Source: Malacoplasma sp.
GTDB lineage: Bacteria > Bacillota_I > Bacilli_A > Mycoplasmatales > Mycoplasmoidaceae
DNA length: 64,000 bases
Direction: 5' to 3'
Assembly: GCA_021444005.1 (NCBI GenBank)
Contig: JABUSB010000003.1
Location: 30,637-94,636, forward strand
Made by a program: the position numbers and the translations under genes
Notes under the pieces: model-generated
The model's database searches: none
What the model was told of the DNA's origin: nothing
The model's input: only the letters and a program-made list of their open reading frames with translations
Part shown: positions 53,619 through 64,000 of the stretch, piece by piece
Position numbering within the stretch: the stretch's first letter is position 1
How the letters are laid out: each line of letters begins with the position of its first letter

Positions 53619-54245
53619 ATGAATCCACAAAATATTAGTAAAAATGATTTGAATGAACTTGTTAAAGAAAACAAGGTTGCTGCAAAAAATAGTGATTTGT
53701 TTTTTGATGATTTTGAGCTTGAAAAGAAACAGAAATTCATTGAAAAACACAAGTGGTTTAAAATTGCTAGAATTTATCACGTCATAGAAACAATTTTGTT
53801 TTTTGTAGCATTTATATTAATTGCAGTTTTATTTAGTTTTGGATTAATTAATAACCAAATTTTAACAACCCAAAGTGAGTGGCGTAATTTTGGATTTTTT
53901 GGTTTGCTTTCAGTTTATTCGTTGTTTCCATTAATCATAGTCATCGTTAATTTTATCCTAGTGGTTGTGTTTAACTTTATTGGCAATATGTATGACGATA
54001 ATGGAGAAGATGAGAAGAGTGATGCAATTGCACTAAAGATTTGTTATCTTAACAAATGGTCAATCATTTTGTGAGTTAGTTTTCTATGTTTTTTTGGGTT
54101 CTTGTTAGCTGGGCTTTACATCATTGGTACTAGATGGGGGGACTCGGTATTTATTAGTGGTTTTGTAATTTTAATCTTAATTAGTATTGGCTTGTTAGTC
54201 TTTCAAGTTTTTGCACTAACGTTTTGCTTTAAAAGAATTTATTAA
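53619..54245 (+). CDS. Four-TM membrane protein
   Basis: 208 residues, not recognised. A polar N-terminus (~1-45) and four hydrophobic segments (about 55-80, 92-125, 148-172, 182-203), with an acidic DDNGEDEKSDA loop between the second and third. Layout mirrors the gene upstream. The TAA stop runs straight into AAGAGG, the RBS of the ABC ATPase gene. Confidence 0.8.
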
Positions 54246-54258
54246 GAGGTTATTAAAT

Positions 54259-55407
54259 TTGGCAAATCAAATTGATTTTAATAAAACAAGCAAAATTGAA
54301 TTTAAGCAAAGTCTTGATCCCGTAATTGACAACATTCGTGTTTTTATCAAAAATGTTAAAGTTAAAAAACTTAAAGACATTTATGCATACCAAAAAAAAG
54401 TAATTGATAGCATTGAAAAAATTTATGAAAAAATCAATTATTTAAATTCTTTTCACTTTGATAGCGAAAGCAAAGATATTAAAAAAGTTGAAAAGATTAA
54501 AGCAAAGCTGTATGCATTAATTTACAAGTACATTGTTATTAGTGAAGAAGTATTAGTGGATGAAAAATATGTAAAAGATGATTTGCTAGAGCAGCAAAAA
54601 ATTGTAAGTGTTAAAAACGTTACCAAATACTATGCTTCTAAAAAATTAACTAATAAAGTATTATCCAATATTAGTTTTGAAATCAATTATGGTGATTTTG
54701 TGGTTTTTCTAGGACCTAGTGGGAGTGGGAAAACGACAATTATGAATTTAATATCTGGAATTGATAACCCAACATATGGCAATATCAACGTTAACGGTTA
54801 TGAGTTAGAAAAAATGGATCAAAAAGCACTAACTGCATTTCGCAAAAATGTGATTGGTTATATTTTCCAGCGTTATGGGCTTTTACCTAATTTAACTGTT
54901 TTTGAAAATGTATTAGTAGGGAGTTATTTGGGGAAAGAGGATATTGAGACCAAAATTAAAAAGTTAAAAGAATTATGAAGCTCGAACGGGAGTAAAAGAC
55001 AGCAAAAAATTGAAATTAAAAAGCAAAAATATTTAACCCACGATAAGGAAGTTGAAAGAATATTAAATATTTTAAAAAGTTTTGAATTACAAGATTTTAA
55101 AGATAAATATCCTTACCAATTATCTGGGGGACAAAAACAAAGGACTTCAATTGCCCGTTCAATTGCAAAAAACCCGTTAATTATTTTTGGGGATGAACCA
55201 ACTGCTGCAGTGGATGCGGAAATGAGTCAATCAATTATTGAGGCATTTGTTAAGATTAATAATGATTTAAAAACAACGATTATTATGATCACCCACGATG
55301 AGTCAATTGCCAAATATGCAAATCTTGTCTTTTATTTAGTGGATGGGAAAATTGTTAAAAAAATTTACAAAAATAAAAACCAAAACATTGATATTCATAA
55401 AGTGTAA
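54259..55407 (+). CDS. ABC transporter ATP-binding protein (FtsE/LolD/MacB type)
   Basis: 382 residues; start TTG 54259 after AAGAGG. A Lys-rich helical extension (1-~115) precedes the ATPase: ISVKNVTKYYA-type strand, Walker A GPSGSGKTT (152-160), Q-loop FQRYGLLPNLTVFENV, signature LSGGQKQR (288-295), Walker B IIFGDEPT and MITHDESIAKYA. The Q-loop and signature spacing holds ~35 extra charged residues. The sequence type belongs to the FtsE/LolD/MacB group, whose permeases have four TMs plus an outer domain; here only small 4-TM proteins are adjacent. Confidence 0.9.
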
Positions 55408-55444
55408 AAAAATAACTTGAATCAATTTGATTCAAGTTATTTTT
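55404..55444. terminator. Bidirectional terminator between the ABC gene and the M13 peptidase
   Basis: AAAAATAACTTGAATC/GATTCAAGTTATTTTT, 16-bp stem with a short loop. Confidence 0.85.
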
Positions 55445-55472
55445 ATTTAGTTTAGTTTTTAAAAAATGAAGA

Positions 55473-57380
55473 TTATCAAATTTCGATTCTTTGAGATACA
55501 TCTAAATACATTTTGTCATTTGCAGTAACATTGAATGTTGAATACCATTGGCTAAAGTTTCTAGGTTGCATATTAGCTCTTCAATAAGTTGGCGCGTGAA
55601 CATCAATTGCAAGCAATAATTGCTTGTATTCTTCGCTTGCTTTTTGTGCTCAACTTTTTGCATAATTGATAAAAAACTCACTATAGTTTGTTTTGTTTTC
55701 ACGCTCCATTGTTTGTAGTGCAGCTGCCACTCCTCCTAAATCAGCAATGTTTTCAGAAACTACTAGTTTTCCGTTAACTGCCCCATTGGCAAATGGTAAT
55801 CCATCAAATTGGTTTATCATTTGGTTAGTTTTTTCTTCAAATTTTGAATAATCTTCTGGTGTTCACCAGTTGTTTAAATTTCCGTCTTCATCACATTTTG
55901 CACCATTGTTATCAAAAGCGTGGGAAATTTCGTGACCAATTACGGTACCAATTCCTCCAAAGTTTTGTGCAGCAGTTTGAGACAATGCATAAAATGGTTT
56001 TTGCAAAATCGCTGCAGGGAATGTAATATCATTTGAAGTTGGATTATAACACGCATTTACTAAGTGTCCTGGCATATACCATACAGAAGTGTCAACATCT
56101 TTGTACAATAAACTATTTTCGTAATCTCTTTTTGATAAGTAAATTGATTTGACAATTTCAAATAGATTTTGGTTAATATCAAATTTAATAAATTGGAATA
56201 CTTTCGCAAGATTGTCAGGTCAACCAATTTTGATTTTCATCTTATCTAATTTTAAAATTGCTTTTTGTTTTGTTTGAGCAGACAATCAATTGTTTTTTTC
56301 TAGTCGGTCTTGGTAAGACTTAACTAATCCGTGCACGATGTTAATAACATCTTTTTTAGCAGCTTCTCCAAAATACTTTTTCCCATAATAGATTCCCACA
56401 ACTTCACTATACAATCCATCAGCTACTAATTTATATGCGTATTTTTTTAAAGTTGATGGCTCTTTAGTACCAGTTAGTAAGCGGTCAAATACAGTACTTG
56501 CAATTCTTAATTCATCACACAAATACTTAGCATTACCCATAATAAAACTAACTAATGATCAAGCGTGGTACAACTCATAATTTTTTTCATTAAACAACTT
56601 TGTAAATCCTTGTAAGAAACGTGGGTCATACACAATTATTTGTTTTGGTTGTGCTCCATAAATTTGGTTAACGATTTTTTCAAAATCAACTGGAGCTAAT
56701 AGCTTGCTAACTTCTTCAAAACTGTGGGGATTAAAGTTTTTTGTATAATCTGATCACTCTAATCGCGATTTTACCAAAGTTGCAATAATTGCATCAAATG
56801 CTAGGGTTTTTTTAATTAAGTCATCAATGTATTGGTGGTCTTTAAAAAAGACTGACAATACTGCTTGACACATTTTTGAATACGCATCCAGCAATGCTTG
56901 CTTAGTTGGGTTTTGTTCATTGTAATATTCAGTATCAGGTAATATCAATCCCGGCCCCATTAAACATAGTGCGTGGTATTTTGTATCTTTCATATTGACA
57001 TCGACACTAAATTGGAAAGGAAGGGGGAAAAGGTTGTTATACAAATACTTGAAGTTTAAATTAAATAAACTAATGTTATTAATTTTTGAAAAACTATCAA
57101 TGTATTTATCAAATCCAACTTTTGCAGCTTCTGGTTTTAGTGTATTGTTTAGCATTTTTTGGTAAATCAATAATGCATTTTTAAAATGAGTATCATTAAC
57201 TGTATTAATGTTTTTTGATAAATCTTCAAAATCTTGCATTAAGGTCTTTTCAACTGCAATTGCTAGATCCGCAAAGCCACCAACTGTGGGACGGTCTAAT
57301 GGAATTTCTTTTTTAGCTAATTCATCGTGATTGACAAATTCATATAAATCATCTTGAATTCGAAATTTATTTTCTTGCAT
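55473..57380 (-). CDS. pepO: M13-family zinc endopeptidase (PepO/neprilysin type)
   Basis: 635 residues. Zinc site HEISHAF in GTVIGHEISHAFDNNGAKCDEDG, third ligand in ENIADLGGVAAAL, and the transition-state His/Arg in DVHAPTYWRANMQPRNF; NDKMYLDVSQRIEIW is the classic C-terminal end. The N-terminal FRIQDDLYEFVNHDEL matches the D-D-F-Y-x-Y-V-N start of PepO. No signal peptide or TM, so it acts in the cytosol on oligopeptides, possibly those imported by Opp. Single gene with a 234-nt divergent region shared with gap. Confidence 0.93.
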
Positions 57381-57543
57381 ATTTTGCCTTTCTTTTTGTA
57401 TTATTTATTAATTTTATATACTTATCAAAAATATGCTTAATAATTTTGTCAAACCAATAATTTTAAATTAATTGCATATTTGCAAAATTAATATCTTTGC
57501 TTTGAGAGCAATCTTAAAATTTACAAAAAATTATTTAATCTTA

Positions 57544-57573
57544 TTGTTTAATTTTTTATTGCGGTTTTATAAT
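57544..57573 (+). promoter_or_regulatory. Promoter of gap-pgk
   Basis: TTGTTT (57544-57549) and TATAAT (57568-57573) with an 18-nt spacer, 42 nt before ATG. A second TATAAA at 57583 could be an alternative. GGAGGAAAT is the RBS. Confidence 0.6.
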
Positions 57574-57587
57574 TTCTATTGTTATAA

Positions 57588-58628
<1,041 letters not shown>

Positions 58629-58663
58629 AGATTTAAATTTATTATTTAAGGATTCTATTCAAT

Positions 58664-60361
58664 ATGGAATATAACAAAAAATTAGTGACCGACCTTCATA
58701 ACCTTAAGGGTAAAAGAGTCGTGTTACGATGTGATTTCAATGTGCCGATTAGTAAAACTACTGGTTTAATTACAGACCCTACAAGAATTTTAGCAGCACT
58801 TGATACAATTGGTTATTTATTAGATAAAGGTGCTAAAGTTATTGTGATGTCACACCTTTCAAGAATTAAAAAACTTGATGACAAAACAAGTGGTAAAAAA
58901 AGTTTAAAAATTGTTTATGAAAAACTAAAACAGCTACTTCCTGGAAAAACAATTTTATTTGCTAAAAATAATTTGGATAAAAGTTTAATTAGCCAAATTG
59001 ATAAAATGGAAGATGGCTCCTTATTGCTTCTAGAAAACACACGGTATGCAGATGTGAATGAAAGTGGTGAAGTGGTTAAATGAGAATCGAAAAACAATAC
59101 TAATTTAGCAAAGTTTTGAGCATCATTTGCAGATGCTTATGTTAATGATGCATTTGGTACTTGTCACCGTGCACATGCAAGTAACGTTGGGATTGCATCA
59201 AATGTGAAAGAATCAGCTATTGGATTTTTAGTAGATAAAGAGCTATCAAAATTAAGCAAAGCAATTAAAAATCCAGCCCGTCCTGTTGTTGCTATCTTTG
59301 GTGGTGCTAAGGTTTCTGATAAGGTTGATTCAATTAGAAACATTGCTAAGGTTTCTGATAAAGTTTTAATTGGTGGGGGAATGGCTTACATTTTCCTAAA
59401 AGCTAAAGGATTTGAAATCGGGAATTCACTTTGTGAAAATGACCAAATTGATGTTGCTAAAAGCTTATTGAATGAATTTGGAGAAAAAATTGTCTTACCA
59501 GTAGATGTCAAATGTGCAAATAATATTGAAGCAGTTAGAGGAATTAATGTATTAGCAAATACAATTCCTTCACATTTAGCAGGGTTTGATATTGGACGAC
59601 AAACGATTCGTATTTTTAAAAGAATTATTAAAACAGCAAGAACAGTGATTTGAAACGGACCTTTAGGGGTATTTGAAAATTATGCTTTCTCTAAAGGGAC
59701 ACGAAAGGTTTGTAAAGCAGTTGCCAAAGTTACTCGTGTTTGAAATTGTTATTCAGTAATTGGCGGGGGTGATTCTGCAGCAGCTGTAATTGGGTTTGGT
59801 TATGGACAAGCATTCTCGCACATCTCAACAGGTGGCGGTGCATCCCTTGATTTTTTTGCAGATAAAATATTACCGGGAATTGATTGTATTCAAAACAAAA
59901 ATGGAGAAATTCACAAAACTGTAGTTGCAACTCCGGTTGAGAAAAAAGAAATTCCAGCTGCTCCTGTTAAAAAAGAAGTTAAAGCACCTGCTAAAAAAGT
60001 TGTTAAAAAAGCAGCTCCTAAAAAGAAAAAACCAGTTGCTAAAAAAACTGTACAACCTAAAAAAGCGGTAGCACCAGTTGTTGCAAAACCAGTGCAAAAA
60101 CAAGAGCCAAAAGTTGTACCTCAAACTCCAGCACCTGTTAAAAAAGCAGCGCCTGCTAAAAAACCAGCAACTAGAAAACCAGTTGATCCAAAACAAAAAA
60201 TTACATCATTATATAACCGATTCAAAAAAGAAGTTGATAACTATGTATTAGATGAATCAACTGATAAATCATTTTCTGAATTTAAAAGTTTATTTGATGA
60301 TTATATTGACCACCCTCAAAAAAAGGCAGTTGAAAAGAAAAAAACAAATAAAAAAAAGTAA
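58664..60361 (+). CDS. pgk: Phosphoglycerate kinase with Lys/Ala/Pro-rich C-terminal tail
   Basis: 565 residues; normal PGK is ~390-415. The kinase is complete: [81 protein letters not shown] and LPGID near residue 408. Without a stop the frame goes on for ~150 residues: a Lys/Ala/Pro/Val-rich stretch with PAKK and PVKK repeats (~420-505), resembling histone H1 tails, then a ~60-residue helical piece ([17 protein letters not shown]) ending in poly-Lys. A terminator follows directly. The tail may bind nucleic acid or the membrane; no known function. Confidence 0.95.
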
Positions 60362-60390
60362 TTTAAATCTAATATTCCATATCTTTTATA

Positions 60391-60427
60391 AAAATGAAGG
60401 TTTAAAAAAGTAACCTTCATTTTTTTA
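60391..60427 (+). terminator. Terminator after gap-pgk
   Basis: AAATGAAGGTT/AACCTTCATTT with T-run. Confidence 0.85.
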
Positions 60428-60491
60428 TTTTTTGAAACTTTGCTTATCATAAAAATTTTTAAATTTTGTGTGCGAAAATGGCATTTTGTAA

Positions 60492-60497
60492 TATACT
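60492..60497 (+). promoter_or_regulatory. -10 element of the ferritin-like gene
   Basis: TATACT 33 nt before ATG 60530; GGAG is the RBS. Confidence 0.4.
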
Positions 60498-60529
60498 CAT
60501 ATATTAAAAAATTTTTATATGGAGTATAT

Positions 60530-61045
60530 ATGTCTCAAAATATTTGAAAAAAAGATGATCGCATTTTAGATCTTGTTGCTAAACATTACAATGTTGAACA
60601 ACGTGCGGCAAACACTTACTTTCATTTAGCTACACTTGCTAAAAGTATTGGTTATGATTATGCTGCTAAGTTCTTTTATAAAATGGGAATTGATAAGCAA
60701 GAAGCACACATGACTCGTTTAATCAATTATTTAATGAAATTTGATTATGTCTTAAAAAGTGATTCAATTATTGTTTCTGAAAGTGTTGATTTTAATGATA
60801 TTGCTTCCATTTTCAAATTCGCAGTTGATACAGAATCGAAAGTGAGAAACAGTGTTTACAAAGTAGTTGATGCTGCATTTGCTGGCAAAGACTTTGAAAC
60901 ATTTGAAGCAATGCAATGATTTGTAAGGGATTCAATTGAAGATTTAGAAGAAATCAATGATTTAGCAACATACGCATCTGCAAACAATGCTAATATGCTT
61001 GATGTTGAAAATATGATTTTAAATAAATTAAAAGACAAAGAGTAA
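60530..61045 (+). CDS. Ferritin-like iron-storage protein
   Basis: 171 residues, four-helix bundle. VEQRAANTYFHLATLAKS (E23) on helix A, IDKQEAHMTRLINY (E58, H60) on helix B, VDTESKVRNSVYKVVDAA on helix C and EAMQWFVRDSIEDLEEI on helix D match bacterial non-haem ferritins. The helix B motif KQEAH is offset from the usual E-x-x-H by Gln at the ferroxidase position, so activity may be altered. Stores iron and limits oxidative damage. First Trp codon is TGA. Confidence 0.85.
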
Positions 61046-61101
61046 TTAATTATTAGTTTTAGTCATAATATTGAATATAATATTTGCTATAGAAATAATT
61101 A

Positions 61102-61407
61102 ATGATGGAAAAAGCAAAAAGTACTAAAAGTTCTCAAAAAAACACAACTGAAAACGAATTAGGTCATACTAAGAAAATCAACCTTTTCTCTAATTTGTTT
61201 CACAAACTATCCCCGTCTGAATTGGGGAAGCAAAAAGTTGAAGAGAAGAAAATCAAAAAACAAATTTTGATAATTGTAATTACCTTAATTGTATTTATTG
61301 TTGTTGCTTGTGTTGCTGGGTATTTAATTTGGTTAGTCCAAAATAAATCATATGCAATACAGCAAGTCAATGTTATTCAAAATAGTTTATTGTCTTTTTT
61401 AACTTAG
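61102..61407 (+). CDS. Small single-TM protein
   Basis: 101 residues, not recognised. A Lys/Ser/Thr-rich N-terminus (1-50), a strong TM helix (~53-76, IKKQILIIVITLIVFIVV) and a ~22-residue C-terminal stretch on the far side. Two adjacent ATG (61102, 61105) without Shine-Dalgarno. It lies where secG is found upstream of ssrA in some firmicutes, but only one TM helix is visible, so I do not assign it. Confidence 0.6.
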   Translation: MMEKAKSTKSSQKNTTENELGHTKKINLFSNLFHKLSPSELGKQKVEEKKIKKQILIIVITLIVFIVVACVAGYLIWLVQNKSYAIQQVNVIQNSLLSFLT

Positions 61408-61480
61408 ATATCTTAATTTTGTTTGTACCAGTTATATTTGTTTAAATACTTTGCTATCTTTTATTTTTTTTAAAATGTAT

Positions 61481-61486
61481 TACACT
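61481..61486 (+). promoter_or_regulatory. -10 element of ssrA
   Basis: TACACT 6 nt before the mapped tmRNA 5' end. Confidence 0.4.
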
Positions 61487-61492
61487 TTTATA

Positions 61493-62000
61493 GGGGATGT
61501 CACGGTTTCGACATGATTTGTGGATCTCTAAAGGCAGCAGGGTAAGCCCTTTACAGCTGTCGAGGCTAATAAATGCTGAAGACAAAAATCAAAACGAAGT
61601 TGTTGAATTAACAGAACTTGATGGTTTTGAAATCAACGCTTTAACTCAACAAGCTAATTACGCTTTTTACGCATAATAACAGTTTGTTAACAAGATTAGC
61701 TGTTTATCTAGGATAGTTAATGCTTCATTTCTCACTAGATTATTAACTTTGTTTTTCATAAAAAAACTCCTTGTTAATATAAAACCTCCTAGGAATACTT
61801 TTTTGGAAATTCTTTAAAAAGAAAGTTTGTATAATTTATTCTTCTAAATTGTCTCCTACCTCCTTATATTTATTCCTTCTTTCTTTTTAAGATTTGGGCG
61901 TTTTTCTCCAAACTTAAATTTATAATAAGAAAAACTAAGCTGTAGATTTTAGTGTAATTGCATTTTGTGGAAACGGGTTCGACTCCCGTCATCTCCACCA
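61493..62000 (+). ncRNA. ssrA: Transfer-messenger RNA (tmRNA)
   Basis: Rescues stalled ribosomes. The 5' GGGGATG pairs with 3' CATCTCC to make the acceptor stem; CCA is encoded; GGTTCGACTCC is the T loop; the 5' end has the tmRNA GTCACGGTTTCGACA block. The tag frame runs from GCT 61575 to GCA 61673 (33 codons) and stops at TAATAA. It starts AEDKNQNEVV and ends NYAFYA, clearly of the mollicute type (…NYAFA) but with an extra Tyr and about six codons longer than usual. The ~200-nt part after the tag holds AT-rich pseudoknot remnants. At 508 nt it is long for a tmRNA. Confidence 0.95.
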
Positions 62001-62051
62001 TTAAAATATTTCTTATTGATTTTTGTTTAAATAGTGAATATTTTTGTGGTT

Positions 62052-62095
62052 AAAGTACTTGTATCACTTTGTGGTATGAGTACTTTTCTTTTTTA
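62052..62095 (+). terminator. Terminator of ssrA
   Basis: 16-bp stem with three G-T pairs, AAAGTACT...ATCAC paired with GTGGT...AGTACTTT, loop TTT, followed by T-rich tail. Confidence 0.8.
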
Positions 62096-62120
62096 ATCAA
62101 TTTTGTTAGGTTGTGAAAGA

Positions 62121-62178
62121 CCAAAACATATGGATAAAGTTTTATGTTTGTTTATCCTTTTAGGATGCTATGTTTTGG
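62121..62178 (+). promoter_or_regulatory. Strong hairpin in the leader of the 62270 gene
   Basis: CCAAAACATA (62121-62130) pairs perfectly with TATGTTTTGG (62169-62178), and inside it GGATAAA pairs with TTTATCC (62132-62138/62151-62157). There is no T-run after it, so it is not a terminator. It may be a regulatory leader element or a protein-binding structure. Confidence 0.45.
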
Positions 62179-62269
62179 TGTTGTGCCTGAATTGAAACTT
62201 AATTTAAAAAAATAGATAATATTAGTAGCTGATATTTTAAGATTTTTTAACTAATTTTAATGGTGTTTT

Positions 62270-64000
62270 ATGAAAAAGAAGCTGCATAAGAAATTAATGA
62301 GATTATCAATTTTTTCAAGTATTCTAGGGGTTGGCATAAGTTTTTTAGCTACTTCTAATTTTGATTCAATTCAAAACTCACATATTGAAAAAGTAAAAAG
62401 TGATCCTAATGCTCAAACGGCTGGAGCACAGCAGGATTTTGTAAAGAATTCCAATACAGCTGATGCTACAAAGATCAAAATTGCTCCCAATGATTTTGAA
62501 GAGAATAAATCTGATACTGTAACTGATTCTAAGATCTTGCAAAACATTGCCAATGATGACGCAAATAAAACTGGATTTGCGCAAGTTGTTAAATATGACA
62601 ACAAAGATGCAATTGCAATGTTTTTAGCTTCTAATGTGAGTGAAAATGAAAATTCAACACAACAGAGCACGCAAGGGACACAAAGTACTGTCAAAACTTA
62701 TTATGCTGGTAGTGTGAGATGGGTTGTAACTGCTGATAATTTAATAACCCAATTTAACCAATATGCTAATAAGCAAAATAGTGGTAGTAGTACACAAAGC
62801 ACCAACAACAACAACAATTACACAGTTACCATTAAAGCAATCTTGTTTTCTGCCGGTGGTAATACTTCACCACCTTCTCTATTTGTAGTTGCTAATATTA
62901 AAGGTAACAATACCTCTGGTAGCAGCGACACTAGTCATGATGGGAGTTATTTATTTCAAATTAATTGGTTAACTACAAACAGCACTTCACTTAGTGGGGA
63001 CAAATCTGCTGGGAGTTACCGATTAGCTGCAATTTTGTCTAATGGGACAAATTACACAGATTACAACTACCTTGTAATGGAAGGTGTATCAACTAACACA
63101 ATGCAGGTTTTATCCCTTCCTGAAAATTTGAATAAAAAAGATGCTACAACTCCAACTCAAGGACAACAACAAAGTGGTAGTGATAATTCAACATACAGTA
63201 TTAAATATGTAACAGTATCAAATTCATTGTTTGGAAGCAGTACTACAAGTGCTACAACTTCAGTTAATGAAAACACGATTAATATTCAAAATTACACTAA
63301 ATTTATAAGTGCATCAGATGCTTATAAACCAATTTATGCCAACCGGATTAATTCCCGTTTCTTTTTTGTATTTCAAAATACTGCAGGTTACAAAGGGGCA
63401 AACTCACTATTATTTGTCAGATCAGACCAGTTAACTGATTTATCAAATACAGCAATTACAATTGATGGTAACAGTACTATATCAAATTCGAACTTCACAA
63501 ACATTGATGGAACAGGATTAACAAACCAAACAGATATTAGTAAACAATTATCATCCATATCTGATAACACTACCAAATTTAAAACTAATATTTATTACAA
63601 TGCAAATTCAGGTCCTACATCAGTTGCTAACATTAACTTCCTTTTAAGTATTCCAAATAAGAGTGAGCAAGTTTATGCAGTATTTGATGCGATTTCATTC
63701 ACTTTTTCTTTTAACCCAACAGTTTATAATAGTGCACCTGTCAGTGACGGATTTATTTACCAAGTAGTACCATATTATTCACTAAATAGTTTTAATATCA
63801 GTGGTTATTATGCATTAACAAGTACTAATAAAGTTTACCAATTAGACGCAAGTTTTAATTATGTTAAAACGATGTATGACTTCAATAGCTCTGTGTTTAG
63901 TCTTGGTAACATTTACAATATTTACACAATTCCAGCAGACAACACTGGTATTTGGTATGCCCAAATGAGTGATGGTACATTTGCACAAATGAGTAATAGT
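62270..64000 (+). CDS. Large secreted or surface protein, 5' part
   Basis: 577 codons to the window edge, still open. Basic N-terminus (MKKKLHKKLMRL) and a hydrophobic segment (~13-28) give a signal peptide or anchor; no lipobox cysteine. The rest is Ser/Thr/Asn/Gln-rich, with low-complexity QQSTQGTQSTV, GSSTQSTNNNNN and GQQQSGSD runs and alternating beta-like segments, typical of mycoplasma surface antigens. Trp is encoded by TGG in all cases seen. No domain recognised. GTGTTTT before ATG is not a clear RBS. Confidence 0.75.
   Translation, partial: MKKKLHKKLMRLSIFSSILGVGISFLATSNFDSIQNSHIEKVKSDPNAQTAGAQQDFVKNSNTADATKIKIAPNDFEENKSDTVTDSKILQNIANDDANKTGFAQVVKYDNKDAIAMFLASNVSENENSTQQSTQGTQSTVKTYYAGSVRWVVTADNLITQFNQYANKQNSGSSTQSTNNNNNYTVTIKAILFSAGGNTSPPSLFVVANIKGNNTSGSSDTSHDGSYLFQINWLTTNSTSLSGDKSAGSYRLAAILSNGTNYTDYNYLVMEGVSTNTMQVLSLPENLNKKDATTPTQGQQQSGSDNSTYSIKYVTVSNSLFGSSTTSATTSVNENTINIQNYTKFISASDAYKPIYANRINSRFFFVFQNTAGYKGANSLLFVRSDQLTDLSNTAITIDGNSTISNSNFTNIDGTGLTNQTDISKQLSSISDNTTKFKTNIYYNANSGPTSVANINFLLSIPNKSEQVYAVFDAISFTFSFNPTVYNSAPVSDGFIYQVVPYYSLNSFNISGYYALTSTNKVYQLDASFNYVKTMYDFNSSVFSLGNIYNIYTIPADNTGIWYAQMSDGTFAQMSNS

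Noticed and set aside
59870..60196. Minus-strand Phe/Cys/Trp-rich ORF of 108 codons
   Set aside because: Antisense shadow of the Lys/Ala-rich PGK tail.
61102..61407. SecG or SecE
   Set aside because: Only one TM helix and no SecE or SecG motifs; position alone is not enough.

Overview
The window is 64 kb of AT-rich DNA from a mollicute (mycoplasma-type bacterium). The direct evidence is pervasive in-frame TGA in conserved genes where tryptophan is expected (mnmA, thrS, gap, pgk, potABC, the M13 peptidase), so TGA is read as Trp throughout (genetic code 4) and all coordinates here assume this. The gene set (potABC with PotD-like lipoproteins, rsmH followed by a divergent ftsA-like gene as in M. 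genitalium MG222-MG223, a DUF31 protease, a tmRNA with a Ureaplasma/pneumoniae-type tag) suggests the pneumoniae/Ureaplasma/Malacoplasma side of the class; species assignment is inference. No rRNA, tRNA, insertion sequence, prophage or CRISPR array was seen.

Layout. 1-3275: five tandem paralogous small membrane proteins with Asn/Gly/Pro/Tyr-rich tails, one apparently switched out of frame by a poly-C tract. 3355-9302: glyA (minus), a long structured leader or ncRNA ending in a terminator, mnmA, two aldo/keto reductases, tyrS. 9430-18590: two related membrane proteins, a small membrane protein, recU, HU (minus), a membrane-anchored DUF31 serine protease, and twin 682-residue proteins of unknown function. 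18648-23652: ffh, an M50 protease, an alpha/beta hydrolase and ptsI. 23653-24590 has no gene but carries promoter-like and terminator signals around a candidate ~880-nt RNA with a 40-41-nt tandem repeat. 24591-33759: rpe, thrS (minus), degV, a tail-anchored coiled-coil protein, a Bax-inhibitor-like protein, efp, an Asp23-like gene, nusB, rsmE, a membrane protein, mtaB.

33857-42780 is a polyamine-uptake region: a PotD-like lipoprotein with a mini-ORF leader, a double HAD-like protein, potA, potB, potC and a second PotD-like lipoprotein. 42805-46474: tsaD converging on ftsA-like/rsmH (no mraZ or ftsZ nearby), and tag. 46471-51143 (minus): a NagB-like probable pseudoenzyme with a low-complexity tail, a HAD phosphatase with a long acidic N-terminus, and two beta-hydroxyacid-dehydrogenase paralogs. 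51424-64000: nox, two 4-TM proteins with an FtsE/LolD-type ABC ATPase, an M13 metallopeptidase (minus), gap and pgk (pgk carries a ~150-residue Lys/Ala/Pro tail), a ferritin-like protein, a small membrane protein, tmRNA and the start of a large secreted protein.

Metabolically the region joins sugar uptake and lower glycolysis (ptsI, gap, pgk, rpe, nox), polyamine import, tRNA modification (mnmA, mtaB, tsaD), ribosome rescue and elongation (ssrA, efp) and DNA repair/recombination (recU, tag). A recurring theme is tandem paralogs in which one copy has lost family motifs. The most unusual items are the candidate RNA at 23.7-24.5 kb, the poly-C tracts in the first gene family, the tailed PGK and the structured leader in front of mnmA.
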